Positions 51,125 through 60,334 are shown, counted from the stretch's first letter. The stretch is 64,000 bases of DNA from JAHRAW01 sp965249835 (GCA_965249835.1 CBDFMY010000001.1:1-64000); one strand, 5' to 3'. Translations and numbers: made by a program. Notes: generated from the sequence alone by a model not told the origin.

Positions 51125-52789
51125 ATGCCTGAAAATCCAAACCCAGTAGTGATTATCGGCGGCGGGCTTGCCGGCTTGTCGCTGGCGTTGCGTCTTGCCG
51201 ACCGCGGCGTCGGCGTTACCATTTTGTCCAAGACCGAACTGGATGAAGGATCCACTCGCTACGCTCAGGGCGGGATTGCCGCGGTGCTCGGTGCGGATGA
51301 TTCGTATCAATCCCACATCAACGACACGCTGGATGCCGGCGGCGGGTTGTGCGATCGAAAAACCGTGGAGTTCGTGATCAAGAACGCGCCCGGTGCGATT
51401 CAGTGGTTGATCGACCGCGGCGTCAGTTTCAGTTTGCAGGATGACGTTGCAAACAAAATCGCCGCCGCAGATACCGCCAGCGTCGCAGACACCGAATTCC
51501 ATCTCACGCGCGAAGGTGGCCACAGCCATCGTCGAGTGGTTCACGCCGCCGATGCCACTGGTGCGGAAGTGGAGGGAACCCTTGAGCAAATGGTGCGCAA
51601 GCATCCGAAGATCACTTTGATGGAAAATCACATCGCCATTGATCTCATTACTTCAAAAAAACAACGCGGCAAGGATGCGAACACCGCGAACACCGCTAAC
51701 ACTTGCCTCGGTTTATACGCGTTTGATCTGCGCCGCAAACACACCATCGCGTTGCCCTGTCGGTATATGGTGCTGGCGACCGGCGGTGCCAGCAAGATTT
51801 ATTTGTATACCAGCAATCCCGACACTTCCACCGGCGACGGCATCGCTATGGCGTGGCGCGCCGGTTGTCGCGTGGCGAACATGGAGTTCGTGCAATTTCA
51901 TCCGACTTGTTTGTATCATCCCCACGCCAAGTCGATGCTGATTTCCGAAGCGGTGCGCGGCGAAGGCGGAAAATTGGTGCACGCTGACGGGCGGCGCTTC
52001 ATGCCGGAATACGACCGGCGCGCCGAACTTGCACCGAGAGACATCGTTGCTCGCGCCATCGATCTGGAAATGAAAATTGAAGGTTGCGATAACGTGTATC
52101 TTGATATCAGCGACAAGCCGGCGAAATTTATTCTCAAACATTTCCCCACCATCGCGGCGCGATGTCGCGAGTTAGGTTTGGACATGACCGCCGAGCCGTT
52201 GCCGGTGGTGCCAGCCGCACATTACACTTGCGGCGGCGTGGTAACCGATCTGGATGGGCGCACCGACATTGCCAATTTATTCGCCATCGGCGAGACCGGC
52301 CACACCGGTTTGCATGGCGCCAACCGATTGGCTAGCAATTCGCTGCTGGAATGTCTGGTGTTTGCCGAGTCGTGCGCCGAGTGCATCGCCCGTGAAGCGA
52401 GCGGTGGCGATGTCGGCGCACATACTTTTGCGAGTTTGCCGAAGTGGGATGAAAGTCAGGTTACCGACCCGGATGAGCGAATCGTGGTCGCGCACAACTG
52501 GGATGAGTTGCGCCGATGTATGTGGGATTATGTCGGCATCGTGCGCACCGACAAGCGGCTGACCCGCGCCGCGCACCGAATTAACTTGTTGCAGGAGGAG
52601 ATTCGCGAGTTTTACAGCAACTTTCGCATCAGCAACGATTTGATTGAGTTGCGTAATCTGGTGCAAGTGGCGGAGTTGACCGTGCGCAGTGCGATGTTGC
52701 GCAAGGAAAGCCGGGGGCTGCACATGATGCGGGATTATCCGGCGGCCAAGTCAGGAGAACCGGCAACGGAAACGGTGTTGGTGCCGTGA
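51125..52789 (+). CDS. nadB: L-aspartate oxidase
   Basis: 554 aa FAD enzyme starting NAD synthesis. VVIIGGGLAGLSLALRLAD (dinucleotide fold), STRYAQGGIAAVLG, REGGHSHRRVVHAADATGAE, FVQFHPTCLYHPHAKSMLIS and GANRLASNSLLECLVF. The catalytic Arg region EAVRGEGGKLVHADGRRFM is intact. The ATG at 51125 (MPENPNPVVII) places the FAD fold at the start; an in-frame ATG at 51059 would add 22 residues. NadA and NadC are not in the window. Confidence 0.95.
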   Translation: MPENPNPVVIIGGGLAGLSLALRLADRGVGVTILSKTELDEGSTRYAQGGIAAVLGADDSYQSHINDTLDAGGGLCDRKTVEFVIKNAPGAIQWLIDRGVSFSLQDDVANKIAAADTASVADTEFHLTREGGHSHRRVVHAADATGAEVEGTLEQMVRKHPKITLMENHIAIDLITSKKQRGKDANTANTANTCLGLYAFDLRRKHTIALPCRYMVLATGGASKIYLYTSNPDTSTGDGIAMAWRAGCRVANMEFVQFHPTCLYHPHAKSMLISEAVRGEGGKLVHADGRRFMPEYDRRAELAPRDIVARAIDLEMKIEGCDNVYLDISDKPAKFILKHFPTIAARCRELGLDMTAEPLPVVPAAHYTCGGVVTDLDGRTDIANLFAIGETGHTGLHGANRLASNSLLECLVFAESCAECIAREASGGDVGAHTFASLPKWDESQVTDPDERIVVAHNWDELRRCMWDYVGIVRTDKRLTRAAHRINLLQEEIREFYSNFRISNDLIELRNLVQVAELTVRSAMLRKESRGLHMMRDYPAAKSGEPATETVLVP

Positions 52790-52968
52790 AGGTGCGCTTG
52801 CCTGACAACGAAAATACGGCGCGCAATGACGAGTTGAGGGCGAATTGGACAATTGTATAAGCTCACTGTTTCGCTGACGGTTTTTCTCGGTTACTTTTGG
52901 CGTCTCAAAGAAAGTCACACTTTGCGATTCACATTGTCTCCCCAACCCGTCATTCTCGCCGACAGGCG

Positions 52969-53040
52969 GAAAAAATCGCCGGGAGCGATTTTTCGCGAGC
53001 GAAGCGAGCCCGAAGGGCGCGTATCAGGGATGATACGCGC
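52969..53040 (+). repeat. Hairpin repeat, copy 2
   Basis: The same unit as 44849-44930 with a shortened middle (the CCATGAATT part is missing). The perfect stem GCGCGTATCA with loop GGGA is at 53017-53040. Confidence 0.85.
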
Positions 53041-53333
53041 AAATCCAGTCTGTTGTTCTCGCCAACGGCGAGAACCCAGAACTAAAAAACCATGAGAGTA
53101 ACTAATACCGTCATAATCCAAACCATATCTCCAGACCGTGATTCCTTTTGAGAAGACAAAAGCACACGAAAAAAACTTGGTACGCCGAACTATTAGTATC
53201 ATTACGCAAGCGTGACGCACCGGGCGGCTTGCGCCGCCGCTTTAGGATTCCCGCCTGCCGGCGAGAATGACGAATGAAAGGTGATGATGAATTGAGAGGA
53301 TAAAGGCGCGTTGAGAAGCCAAAAGCACATTGA

Positions 53334-53415
53334 GAAAAAATCGCCGGGAGCGCCATGAATCGACTGGGCGCGAGCGAAGCGAGCCCGAAGGGCGCGTATC
53401 AGGGATGATACGCGC
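53334..53415 (+). repeat. Hairpin repeat, copy 3
   Basis: GAAAAAATCGCCGGGAGCGC, CATGAATCGACTGGGCGCGA, then GCGAAGCGAGCCCGAAGGGC and the 10-bp stem hairpin at 53392-53415. Confidence 0.88.
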
Positions 53416-53633
53416 AAATCCAGACGCGGCGTAGCCGCGCGGCGGCGGCTTTGCCGCCGGTAATGATAGCGGCTAACGCCGCTGGGTTTTTTAACTGGAT
53501 TGCCCGGAACAAGCCGGGCAATGACAAATGATAGGCAATAGTGAATTGAGAGGACAAAGGCGCGTTGAGATGCCAAAGTAACCGAGAATAAGACGAATAC
53601 TAATTCTTTCGTTGTCACGCCCACAGAAGTTTT

Positions 53634-53846
53634 GCTATTTACTCTATTCTCCCAACCAACAGAGCGTGCAGGGACGCACGCCGGCGCGTGGAAACAGGAA
53701 GTTTCCCCCTGCGATGCGGGGGGTGCGGGGGGTATTCCCCCCGCAAAGCGCGAGCACGCGCAAGCGAACCTTTGCGTATCAGCCACAGGTTACTCGGCGG
53801 CGTAAGCCGCCGTCGATGCCCTTCGCACACCACTGTCATTTGCGGC
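53634..53846 (+). repeat. 213-bp dispersed repeat, copy 3
   Basis: CAGAAGTTTTGCTATTTACT to CACTGTCATTTGCGGC, matching 40551-40774. Main differences: AACAGG-AAG and CTGCGATGCGG in the central G/C-run region. Confidence 0.88.
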
Positions 53847-53970
53847 GGAGTTGTCGACTTTGTGTCCGACTGCGTCTGACTCTTTATTCAACTAAGTCCC
53901 TGCTTGCGCGAGAAAGAGAAAAAACTAACAGCGAAATAATGAACTTATACAATAATGACGGACAAAAGCC

Positions 53971-54441
53971 TTAGCCCTTGGCACCACCAACCCGCTGACT
54001 CACCCGCAACACCCGCAATCGATGCAACTGCTCGCGGGATTGTTCGCTTGCATTAACCACCAGACGAAATTTGCGCCGGTTTTGTTTCATCAGCAACAAT
54101 ACGCACCAGCCAAGATTCATCTGCTGCAATAATTCCACTTTATCGCAACGCCCATCCTTGCGGTGTAGCAGCCACACTTCGGCGGTGGTCGCTTCCAGTC
54201 GGATGACACCCGCCGCGGTGCGTTGTTGGCGCAAATGAAAAATCAGCGAAAGGGCAAGGAGTAATCCGGCAAGCGGCACAAGTGCCAGGTGTTGCCATGC
54301 AAAAACTCCTTCGGTCATCAATGGCAACAGCGTCAACGCCACCAGCGGTAGCGGCAGGCAGTGCATCGCAATGATGGTCACCGTCATCCACTTCGGCGAT
54401 GCGATGCTAACGGCGATGGGTAGATAAAATGCGTTGGACAA
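53971..54441 (-). CDS. ygfX: YgfX/CptA-like membrane protein
   Basis: About 156 aa, two hydrophobic segments (IIAMHCLPLPLVALTLLPLM and LALVPLAGLLLALSLIFHL) followed by a soluble domain with VIRLEATTAEVWLLHRKDG and LLLMKQNRRKFRLVV, as in YgfX. The position after sdhE is the family's usual place. The start is uncertain: TTG 54441 (overlapping sdhE by 35 bases) or ATG 54387 inside the first segment. In E. coli YgfX was proposed as a toxin acting on cell-division proteins; its role is debated. Confidence 0.75.
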   Translation of the reverse strand: MSNAFYLPIAVSIASPKWMTVTIIAMHCLPLPLVALTLLPLMTEGVFAWQHLALVPLAGLLLALSLIFHLRQQRTAAGVIRLEATTAEVWLLHRKDGRCDKVELLQQMNLGWCVLLLMKQNRRKFRLVVNASEQSREQLHRLRVLRVSQRVGGAKG

Positions 54442-54655
54442 TGGTTGCCATTCCGTGGTCGGTTGGAGTAATGCCGTGACACAGCCAGTCCGCCAGTTGC
54501 GGGTCGGTGCACTCAAGCAAGCGGTTGAATTGTTGTTGTTCGGTTTCGTTTAATTCGCCGTAATGATGCGCGACAAACTCGGATAAAATCAAATCCAGTT
54601 CTTTGGTTCCTCGACGACAACGCCAGATGAGTCGTCTGTTTGCGTTGTCATGCAC
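54407..54655 (-). CDS. sdhE: Succinate dehydrogenase flavin assembly factor SdhE
   Basis: 82 aa. RRLIWRCRRGTKELDLILSE contains the RGxxE motif needed for flavinylation of SdhA; FNRLLECTDPQLADWL follows the family. It overlaps the sdhB stop by 8 bases, so it is coupled to its client operon. Confidence 0.93.
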   Translation of the reverse strand: MHDNANRRLIWRCRRGTKELDLILSEFVAHHYGELNETEQQQFNRLLECTDPQLADWLCHGITPTDHGMATIVQRILSTHRR

Positions 54656-55451
54656 TTTTTTTCAGCGCGATGGCTTTTTTAATTTCCGCGATCGCTTTCG
54701 CCGGATTTAAATTCTTCGGGCAGGTTTTGGTGCAATTCATAATGGTGTGGCAGCGATACAATTTGAACGCGTCATCCAGTTGCGCCAGACGCTCGTCGGT
54801 GGCTTGGTCGCGGCTGTCGGCAATCCACCGATACGCGGTCAGCAACGCCGCCGGGCCGAGAAAGCGGTCGCGGTTGGCGAGGTAACCATCGCCGTTCCAC
54901 CAGTAACTTGGACAACTGGTCGAGCAACAGGCGCACAAAACACATTCATATACGCCGTCCAATTTTTGTCGCTCGTCTTCCGATTGAAGACGCTCGCGTT
55001 GCGGTGCATCGTCGGCTTGCAACCATGGTTTCACCGCGGCGTATTGCGCGTAAAAATTATTCATATCAACGACCAAATCCTTGACCACCGACATGTGCGG
55101 CAACGGATAAATGTTGATGTCGCCGTCAATGTCCGCCACCGGTTGCGTGCACGCTAATGTGTTCACACCGTCAATGTTCATCGCGCACGAGCCGCAGATG
55201 CCTTCGCGACAGGAACGACGAAAGGCGAGGGTGCTGTCAATGGAATTTTTGATGTGCAGAACGACATCCAGCATCATCGGTCCGCAGGCGGCAAGGTCCA
55301 CTTCAAATGTATCCATACGCGGGCGATTGTCGTCGCTCCGGTCCGGATCCCAGCGATATACCCGCACGGTCCGTGGCCGCACCGCGGTTTGGTCGTGGTA
55401 GTGGCTACCTTCGACAATTCTGGAATGGGCGGGCAGGGTGAATTCGGCCAT
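54648..55451 (-). CDS. sdhB: Succinate dehydrogenase iron-sulfur subunit
   Basis: 267 aa. 2Fe-2S ligands CREGICGSCAMNIDGVNTLAC-type region (about 75-95), 4Fe-4S ligands CVLCACCSTSC, and 3Fe-4S/4Fe-4S CHTIMNCTKTCPKNL. It transfers electrons from SdhA to ubiquinone. It is separated from sdhA by 225 bases containing a dispersed hairpin repeat, unlike the tight spacing elsewhere in the operon. Confidence 0.97.
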   Translation of the reverse strand: MAEFTLPAHSRIVEGSHYHDQTAVRPRTVRVYRWDPDRSDDNRPRMDTFEVDLAACGPMMLDVVLHIKNSIDSTLAFRRSCREGICGSCAMNIDGVNTLACTQPVADIDGDINIYPLPHMSVVKDLVVDMNNFYAQYAAVKPWLQADDAPQRERLQSEDERQKLDGVYECVLCACCSTSCPSYWWNGDGYLANRDRFLGPAALLTAYRWIADSRDQATDERLAQLDDAFKLYRCHTIMNCTKTCPKNLNPAKAIAEIKKAIALKKSA

Positions 55452-55676
55452 TGCGAGTCAAGTGGTCAGAGTGTGGGCGTTGTTAGTTATTAAATGTATC
55501 ACGCTTTGCTCCCTGGTCGCCATTTCCGCGGCTTCGCCGGACTCAAACACCGCATGGCGGAAAAAATCGCCGGGAGCACCATGAATTGATTGGCGCGAGC
55601 GAAGCGAGCCCGAAGGGCGCGTATCAGGGATGATACGCGCAAAATAGGCAAGCGCAATAAAATGAGGCAAGCGCAA
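55452..55676. repeat. Repeat-bearing gap between sdhA and sdhB
   Basis: 225 bases. A hairpin repeat copy occupies 55559-55640, followed by AGGCAAGCGCAA twice (about 55646 and 55663) adjoining the sdhA stop. I see no promoter. The gap splits what is normally a compact sdhCDAB operon. Confidence 0.75.
55559..55640 (+). repeat. Hairpin repeat, copy 4 (inside sdh operon)
   Basis: GAAAAAATCGCCGGGAGCAC, CATGAATTGATTGGCGCGAG, GCCCGAAGGGC and the perfect 10-bp stem hairpin at 55617-55640. On the sdh transcript it would form a stable stem-loop between sdhA and sdhB. Confidence 0.88.
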
Positions 55677-57461
55677 TTAGTACACCCGTTTCTTCGGTAC
55701 AATATATTCCACCTCATCAGTCAATGTGTACTCATGCACCGGTCGGTAGTTGATTACCGGTTGCGCTTGCAAATCGGATTGCCACACCAGCGTGTGTTTC
55801 ATCCAGTTGGCGTCATCGCGTTCGGGATAATCCTCGTGCGCATGCGCACCGCGGCTCTCAAGTCGATTGGCGGCGGAATACATGGATACCCGCGCTTGAC
55901 GAAGCAGGTTGTCCAGTTCAAGGGTTTCGACCAGGTCAGTATTCCAGATCATCGAGCGGTCGGATACTTTAACCTCGGCAAAGCGCGCACACACTTCCGC
56001 CAATTTTTGTTTGCCTTCTTGCATGACTTCACTGGTTCGAAAAACCGCGCAATGACTTTGCATAATCTTTTGCATTTCCAATCGGATTACCGCGCTCGGC
56101 ACGGTGCCGGATGCGTGTCGCATGGTATCGAATCTGGCGATGATGTCGTCGCCGGCGGTGCGCGATAATTTCGGTTTGATCTTGCCCGGTGCAATTAACT
56201 CTCGCGCACGATGCGCCGCGGCACGACCGAATACAACGATGTCGAGCAACGAGTTGGAGCCGAGTCGGTTGGCACCATGCACCGACACGCAAGCCGCTTC
56301 GCCGATCGCCATCAAGCCGGTCACGATGCTTTCGGGGTCGCCATCTTTCAGCGTGACCACCTCGCCGTGAATGTTGGTTTGCACGCCGCCCATGTTGTAA
56401 TGCACCGTCGGCAAAACCGGAATCGGTTGTCTGGTCACATCCACGCCGGCGAAAATTTTTGCCGATTCGGAGATGCCGGGCAATCTCTCCGCCAACACTT
56501 CCGCGCCGAGATGTTCGAGATGTAAATGGATGTGATCGCGTTCATCACCGACGCCGAGTCCGTTGCGAAGTTCCATGGTCATGGCGCGGCTGACCACATC
56601 GCGGGAGGCGAGGTCTTTGGCGTTCGGCGCGTAGCGTTCCATAAATCGTTCGCCGTTGGCGTTGGTCAGGTAACCACCTTCGCCGCGCGCGCCTTCGCTG
56701 ATTAAACAACCGGCACGGTAAATTCCGGTCGGGTGAAATTGCGTAAACTCCATGTCCTGCAACGGCAGACCGGCGCGCAACGCCATGCCGCCACCATCGC
56801 CGGTGCAACTATGCGCCGAAGTTGCGGAAAAATACGCGCGACCATAACCGCCGGTGGCGAGGATTACGATGTGCGCGGCGAAGCGATGCAACTCGCCTTT
56901 GTCCAAATCCCACGCCATCACGCCTTTACATTCGCCGCCGTCCATAATTAAATCAAGCGCGAAGTATTCGATAAAAAATTCGGCGTTGTGTTTGAGCGAT
57001 TGTTGATACAGCGTGTGCAAAATTGCGTGGCCGGTACGGTCGGCGGCGGCGCAAGTTCGTTGCGCTTGACCTTCACCGAAGTGCGTGGTCATGCCACCGA
57101 ATGCACGCTGATAAATTTTGCCGTCGGGTGTGCGCGAAAACGGCACGCCATAATGTTCGAGTTCGATGACCGCGTCCGCGGCGTGACGACACATATACTC
57201 AATCGCGTCTTGATCACCGAGCCAATCAGAACCCTTGACCGTGTCATACATGTGCCATCGCCAATCGTCTTCGCTCATGTTGCCGAGCGCGGCACTCATC
57301 CCGCCTTGCGCGGCGACGGTGTGGCTGCGAGTGGGAAAAAGTTTGGTGATGCACGCCGTGCTCAAGCCTTCCATTGCCATGCCGAAAGTTGCGCGCAAGC
57401 CGGCACCGCCGGCACCGACTACGACTACATCGTATTGATGGTCAATGATGGAATAGGCCAT
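55677..57461 (-). CDS. sdhA: Succinate dehydrogenase flavoprotein subunit
   Basis: 594 aa. VVVVGAGGAGLRATFGMAME (FAD fold), KLFPTRSHTVAAQGGMSAAL with the FAD-attachment His, FTQFHPTGIYRAGCLISEGA and RGEGGYLTNANGERFM (catalytic Arg), and HGANRLGSNSLLDIVVFGRA. It oxidises succinate to fumarate. It starts 10 bases after the sdhD stop. Confidence 0.98.
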   Translation of the reverse strand: MAYSIIDHQYDVVVVGAGGAGLRATFGMAMEGLSTACITKLFPTRSHTVAAQGGMSAALGNMSEDDWRWHMYDTVKGSDWLGDQDAIEYMCRHAADAVIELEHYGVPFSRTPDGKIYQRAFGGMTTHFGEGQAQRTCAAADRTGHAILHTLYQQSLKHNAEFFIEYFALDLIMDGGECKGVMAWDLDKGELHRFAAHIVILATGGYGRAYFSATSAHSCTGDGGGMALRAGLPLQDMEFTQFHPTGIYRAGCLISEGARGEGGYLTNANGERFMERYAPNAKDLASRDVVSRAMTMELRNGLGVGDERDHIHLHLEHLGAEVLAERLPGISESAKIFAGVDVTRQPIPVLPTVHYNMGGVQTNIHGEVVTLKDGDPESIVTGLMAIGEAACVSVHGANRLGSNSLLDIVVFGRAAAHRARELIAPGKIKPKLSRTAGDDIIARFDTMRHASGTVPSAVIRLEMQKIMQSHCAVFRTSEVMQEGKQKLAEVCARFAEVKVSDRSMIWNTDLVETLELDNLLRQARVSMYSAANRLESRGAHAHEDYPERDDANWMKHTLVWQSDLQAQPVINYRPVHEYTLTDEVEYIVPKKRVY

Positions 57462-57470
57462 GGTGAACTG

Positions 57471-57812
57471 TCACCACATCACCGCGATCCACAACACCGA
57501 CATCACCGCGATGGTCGCGGCGCAGATATTAATCGCACCGATTGCGCGCACTGTGTTGCGTCTTGTGCGCGGCGTTGCCACATAATCTTCAATGATGACT
57601 TGTAAGCCTAGTTGCGCGTGAAAAAAAGTCGCGATGAGATATGTGATTAGTGCCAGCGCGACTGCCGGTTGCGCGATCCAGTTGGCGATGCTGGCGTGGT
57701 CGTCGCTGATGCGTTGCACGATGGCGAATACAAACCACAGCGTCAACGCAATCAGCACGATGGCGGAAATTCTTTGCCATCGCCAATGACGCGATGCGTG
57801 CGTGGTATTCAT
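57471..57812 (-). CDS. sdhD: Succinate dehydrogenase membrane anchor SdhD
   Basis: 113 aa with three membrane helices: ISAIVLIALTLWFVFAIV, VALALITYLIATFFHAQLGL (haem/quinone side His) and NICAATIAVMSVLWIAVMW, plus GLQVIIEDYV typical of SdhD. ATG 57812 overlaps the sdhC stop by 4 bases (ATGA). Confidence 0.93.
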   Translation of the reverse strand: MNTTHASRHWRWQRISAIVLIALTLWFVFAIVQRISDDHASIANWIAQPAVALALITYLIATFFHAQLGLQVIIEDYVATPRTRRNTVRAIGAINICAATIAVMSVLWIAVMW

Positions 57813-58219
57813 ATCAGCCACACCAACGCGGTTAGCGTGAACGCGGCGATCACTACGACCATACCGCTTGTATACGCGACCGGTAATTCCAAACCGTAAC
57901 CGGCATCCCAGAGCAGATGGCGGATGCCGTTGCACAGATGATAGAAGGTGCATAGCGTCCACACTAACAACAGTAATTTTCCGTACCACGCGGTGAAAAA
58001 TCCGTGAGTGATTCGGTAACCGGGCGGACCGTCGGCCACCGAGACCAACCACCACACCAACAACAACGCACCGACCGCGATGACGACACCGGCGATGCGA
58101 TGCAGGATGGACAACACCGAAGTCCATTGCGGGCGATAAACTTGAAGGTGCGGCGACAGCGGGCGTTGTTGCAAGGGCAAACCGGATACCTGATTGGGAG
58201 AATTTCTTTGCATAATCAT
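57809..58219 (-). CDS. sdhC: Succinate dehydrogenase cytochrome b556 subunit SdhC
   Basis: 136 aa. RPLSPHLQVYRPQWTSVLSI and LHRIAGVVIAVGALLLVWWL are the SdhC signature; the haem ligand His is in TFYHLCNGIRHLLWDAGYGL. Three helices. First gene of sdhCDAB-sdhE-ygfX, divergent from ygfZ. The start may be the ATG at 58219 or 58213. Confidence 0.95.
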   Translation of the reverse strand: MIMQRNSPNQVSGLPLQQRPLSPHLQVYRPQWTSVLSILHRIAGVVIAVGALLLVWWLVSVADGPPGYRITHGFFTAWYGKLLLLVWTLCTFYHLCNGIRHLLWDAGYGLELPVAYTSGMVVVIAAFTLTALVWLI

Positions 58220-58293
58220 ACAACAATTTGAGGTGTCCGGCTTTCAGTTGTGGGAAAATCCCCGCTGGGCTGAAAATCACCAGGAGCAACTCC

Positions 58294-59205
58294 ATGAAAC
58301 CCGATCGCAAAAAACAACTCGCCGACAAGGTCATCGCCGACCTGAACTCGCTCGCCCTGATCGAAATCAGCGGCGATGACGCGCAAGCGTTTCTTCAGGG
58401 GCAGTTGAGCAACGACATGGTTGGCAATGACTCAAACCGAATCGGCCAATTGCACGCCTATTGCAATCCCAAAGGTCGCACGCTGGCAGTGATTCGGTTG
58501 GTGCGCCAGGCCGACGGATTCTGGTTGTTCATTCCCGCCGCACTCGCCGACAGTCTCATTCCGCGTCTGAAAATGTATGTGATGCGCGACAAAGTTGACA
58601 TTGTGTTGCGAACCGAGTTGGTTTTGCGCGGCTTGATTAACGGCGATGATGTCGAGGTTGGCGATGGCATCGAGCGCGTGTCGGTCGACGGCATCGTTCC
58701 GCGACAAATTTTAGTCGGAGAAAAAACCGCGATAGATTCTTTCGCACATGCGAGCGGATATACCTTGAAGGGCGATGATCATCTGTGGCGACTGGCCGAT
58801 ATTCTTTCGGGCATTCCGCAGGTTTATCCGCAAACGGTTGAAGCGTTTATTCCGCAGATGATTAATCTGGATTTGGTAGACGGCATCAGTTTCACCAAAG
58901 GTTGTTATCCCGGTCAGGAGATCGTTGCGCGATTGCGTTACCTCGGCAAAGTGAAACAGCGGATGCTCGCCGGCAGCGTAAGCGGAATTGAAAACCTTTC
59001 CCCCGGCGACCCCATTTATGCGGAACAACGCGGCGATCAAAAAGCAGGTGCCGTGGTGGATGCTGTGCAAACCGGCAAAGATGAATACACCTTCAGTGCC
59101 ACGGCTCCGACGAACATGATTGAAGACGGGACATTGCTGGTCGGCTCGGCCGATGGCCCGAAGTTGGTGCGTGTTCCGCTTCCATATGCGGAGTCTCTGA
59201 AGTAG
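58294..59205 (+). CDS. ygfZ: Folate-binding Fe-S cluster maturation protein YgfZ
   Basis: 303 aa. The diagnostic motif is FTKGCYPGQEIVARLRYLGK, with FLQGQLSNDM and YCNPKGRTLAVIRL near the N-terminus. It uses tetrahydrofolate to help repair or mature Fe-S enzymes. ATG 58294 follows a CAGGAGC ribosome site; its placement opposite the sdh operon, whose SdhB is an Fe-S protein, is common. Confidence 0.93.
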   Translation: MKPDRKKQLADKVIADLNSLALIEISGDDAQAFLQGQLSNDMVGNDSNRIGQLHAYCNPKGRTLAVIRLVRQADGFWLFIPAALADSLIPRLKMYVMRDKVDIVLRTELVLRGLINGDDVEVGDGIERVSVDGIVPRQILVGEKTAIDSFAHASGYTLKGDDHLWRLADILSGIPQVYPQTVEAFIPQMINLDLVDGISFTKGCYPGQEIVARLRYLGKVKQRMLAGSVSGIENLSPGDPIYAEQRGDQKAGAVVDAVQTGKDEYTFSATAPTNMIEDGTLLVGSADGPKLVRVPLPYAESLK

Positions 59206-59281
59206 ACTTGGCAGTCCAAATAGGTCTTCAACGAATCGGGTGGGTAGAAGGTGGGTGTTTTTCAGCCAAACGTCTTATAGA

Positions 59282-60334
59282 TTAATTGGACGGCCTGTTC
59301 ATTATTATTTTTCGGTAACGATGCGGACTCATTCCTGTCCAAGAGCGAAATGCACGGGAAAATGCTGACAACTCGGAATACCCCAGATCATATGCGATGC
59401 TTGTCAGCGGAATATCGCCATCTTCCATGTAGTGCAGGGCAAGTTCTTGTCGCGCAGCGCGCAAAATCCCGGAAAATAACAACCCGCGATTCTTTAATTG
59501 TCGCCGAAGTGTGGAATCGGGTAATCCCAGAAGCTTTGCGACACTTGAAACCGTGGGCAATTCGTTGCCCAAATACAGTTTTATTTGATCTCTGACAATG
59601 ATGGATAAATCCTGAGGGCTTTGGTTTCGAATGTAATGCGACTCGAAGAAAGATGTGATAATCGAAAATAAATATGAATCCTGCCCCGGCATCTTCGTAG
59701 CGAGGTCGTCACGACGAAATGCGAAAGCATTAGTTCTACGATGAAATTCGATCGGAGCACCGAAAACAGATTCATGCTCTTGGTGGTTGTCGGGCCTTGT
59801 GTGCTCAAAACGAACTTCCAATGGACTCCAATGCTCACCCAAGGCGGCCCTGAATATATTACAGAATATACCCAGAGAAAGTTCCGCATCCTGCCTTCTC
59901 TGCTCGATTCTTTTGTCATCTATTCGATAATAGAGCCAGATAACATCGCTATCTTGCATCATCCCAAAACTGGTTAATCCTTGATGCGCAGGAAAATACT
60001 TAACCACATTTTTAATAGCCGCCAAGAGGGTTGGTGAACAAATTGCAAGATAGCCGAGCGGGCCCAAGAACTCGGGTTTGAAGGTGCTACCAACCTCAAG
60101 CCCGAAGTTGTCGTTGTGGGTGTTTTTTGCGGCGGCGGTGAATAATGCGCAGAACTGATTCAGTAAGAGTTCGTTGACCGGGGAATCAATGTCGCCAACA
60201 GCAATTCCCGAATGGTCGAAAACCGACGCGACATCGCCTTGATGCTTTTTGATATGCTCAACAACGCCCGTGGCGGCGCACGCCAGCACTTTAGGCACAG
60301 CCAACTTAGCAGAATCTATATCGCATTGCCGCAT
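59282..60334 (-). CDS. AraC-family transcriptional regulator
   Basis: 350 aa. The N-terminal part resembles the arabinose-binding-like domain of the OruR/ArgR-type group (LGPLGYLAICSPTLLAAIKN). The C-terminal double helix-turn-helix is TVSSVAKLLGLPDSTLRRQL and LTSIAYDLGYSELSAFSRAF, ending WTGMSPHRYRK. It is divergent from the ABC operon with a 239-base gap, so it probably regulates it. Confidence 0.9.
   Translation of the reverse strand: MRQCDIDSAKLAVPKVLACAATGVVEHIKKHQGDVASVFDHSGIAVGDIDSPVNELLLNQFCALFTAAAKNTHNDNFGLEVGSTFKPEFLGPLGYLAICSPTLLAAIKNVVKYFPAHQGLTSFGMMQDSDVIWLYYRIDDKRIEQRRQDAELSLGIFCNIFRAALGEHWSPLEVRFEHTRPDNHQEHESVFGAPIEFHRRTNAFAFRRDDLATKMPGQDSYLFSIITSFFESHYIRNQSPQDLSIIVRDQIKLYLGNELPTVSSVAKLLGLPDSTLRRQLKNRGLLFSGILRAARQELALHYMEDGDIPLTSIAYDLGYSELSAFSRAFRSWTGMSPHRYRKIIMNRPSN

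Larger units (their letters stand above)
52790..53970. repeat. Large repeat mosaic between nadB and ygfX
   Basis: 1,181 bases without a convincing gene. It includes CTTGCCTGACAACGAAAATA (about 52798), two hairpin repeats (52969-53040, 53334-53415), GTTCTCGCC-AAC-GGCGAGAAC (about 53055-53076), CCCGCCTGCCGGCGAGAATG (about 53250), GACAAAGGCGCGTTGAGA copies (about 53301 and 53552), GCCCGG-AACAAG-CCGGGC (about 53502-53520), and the 213-bp repeat at 53634-53846. Open frames in it are repeat translations. Confidence 0.75.

Noticed and set aside
57813..58334. N-terminal extension making sdhD 287 codons
   Set aside because: The upstream part overlaps sdhC in another frame; the SdhD fold starts at ATG 57812 with an ATGA overlap to sdhC.
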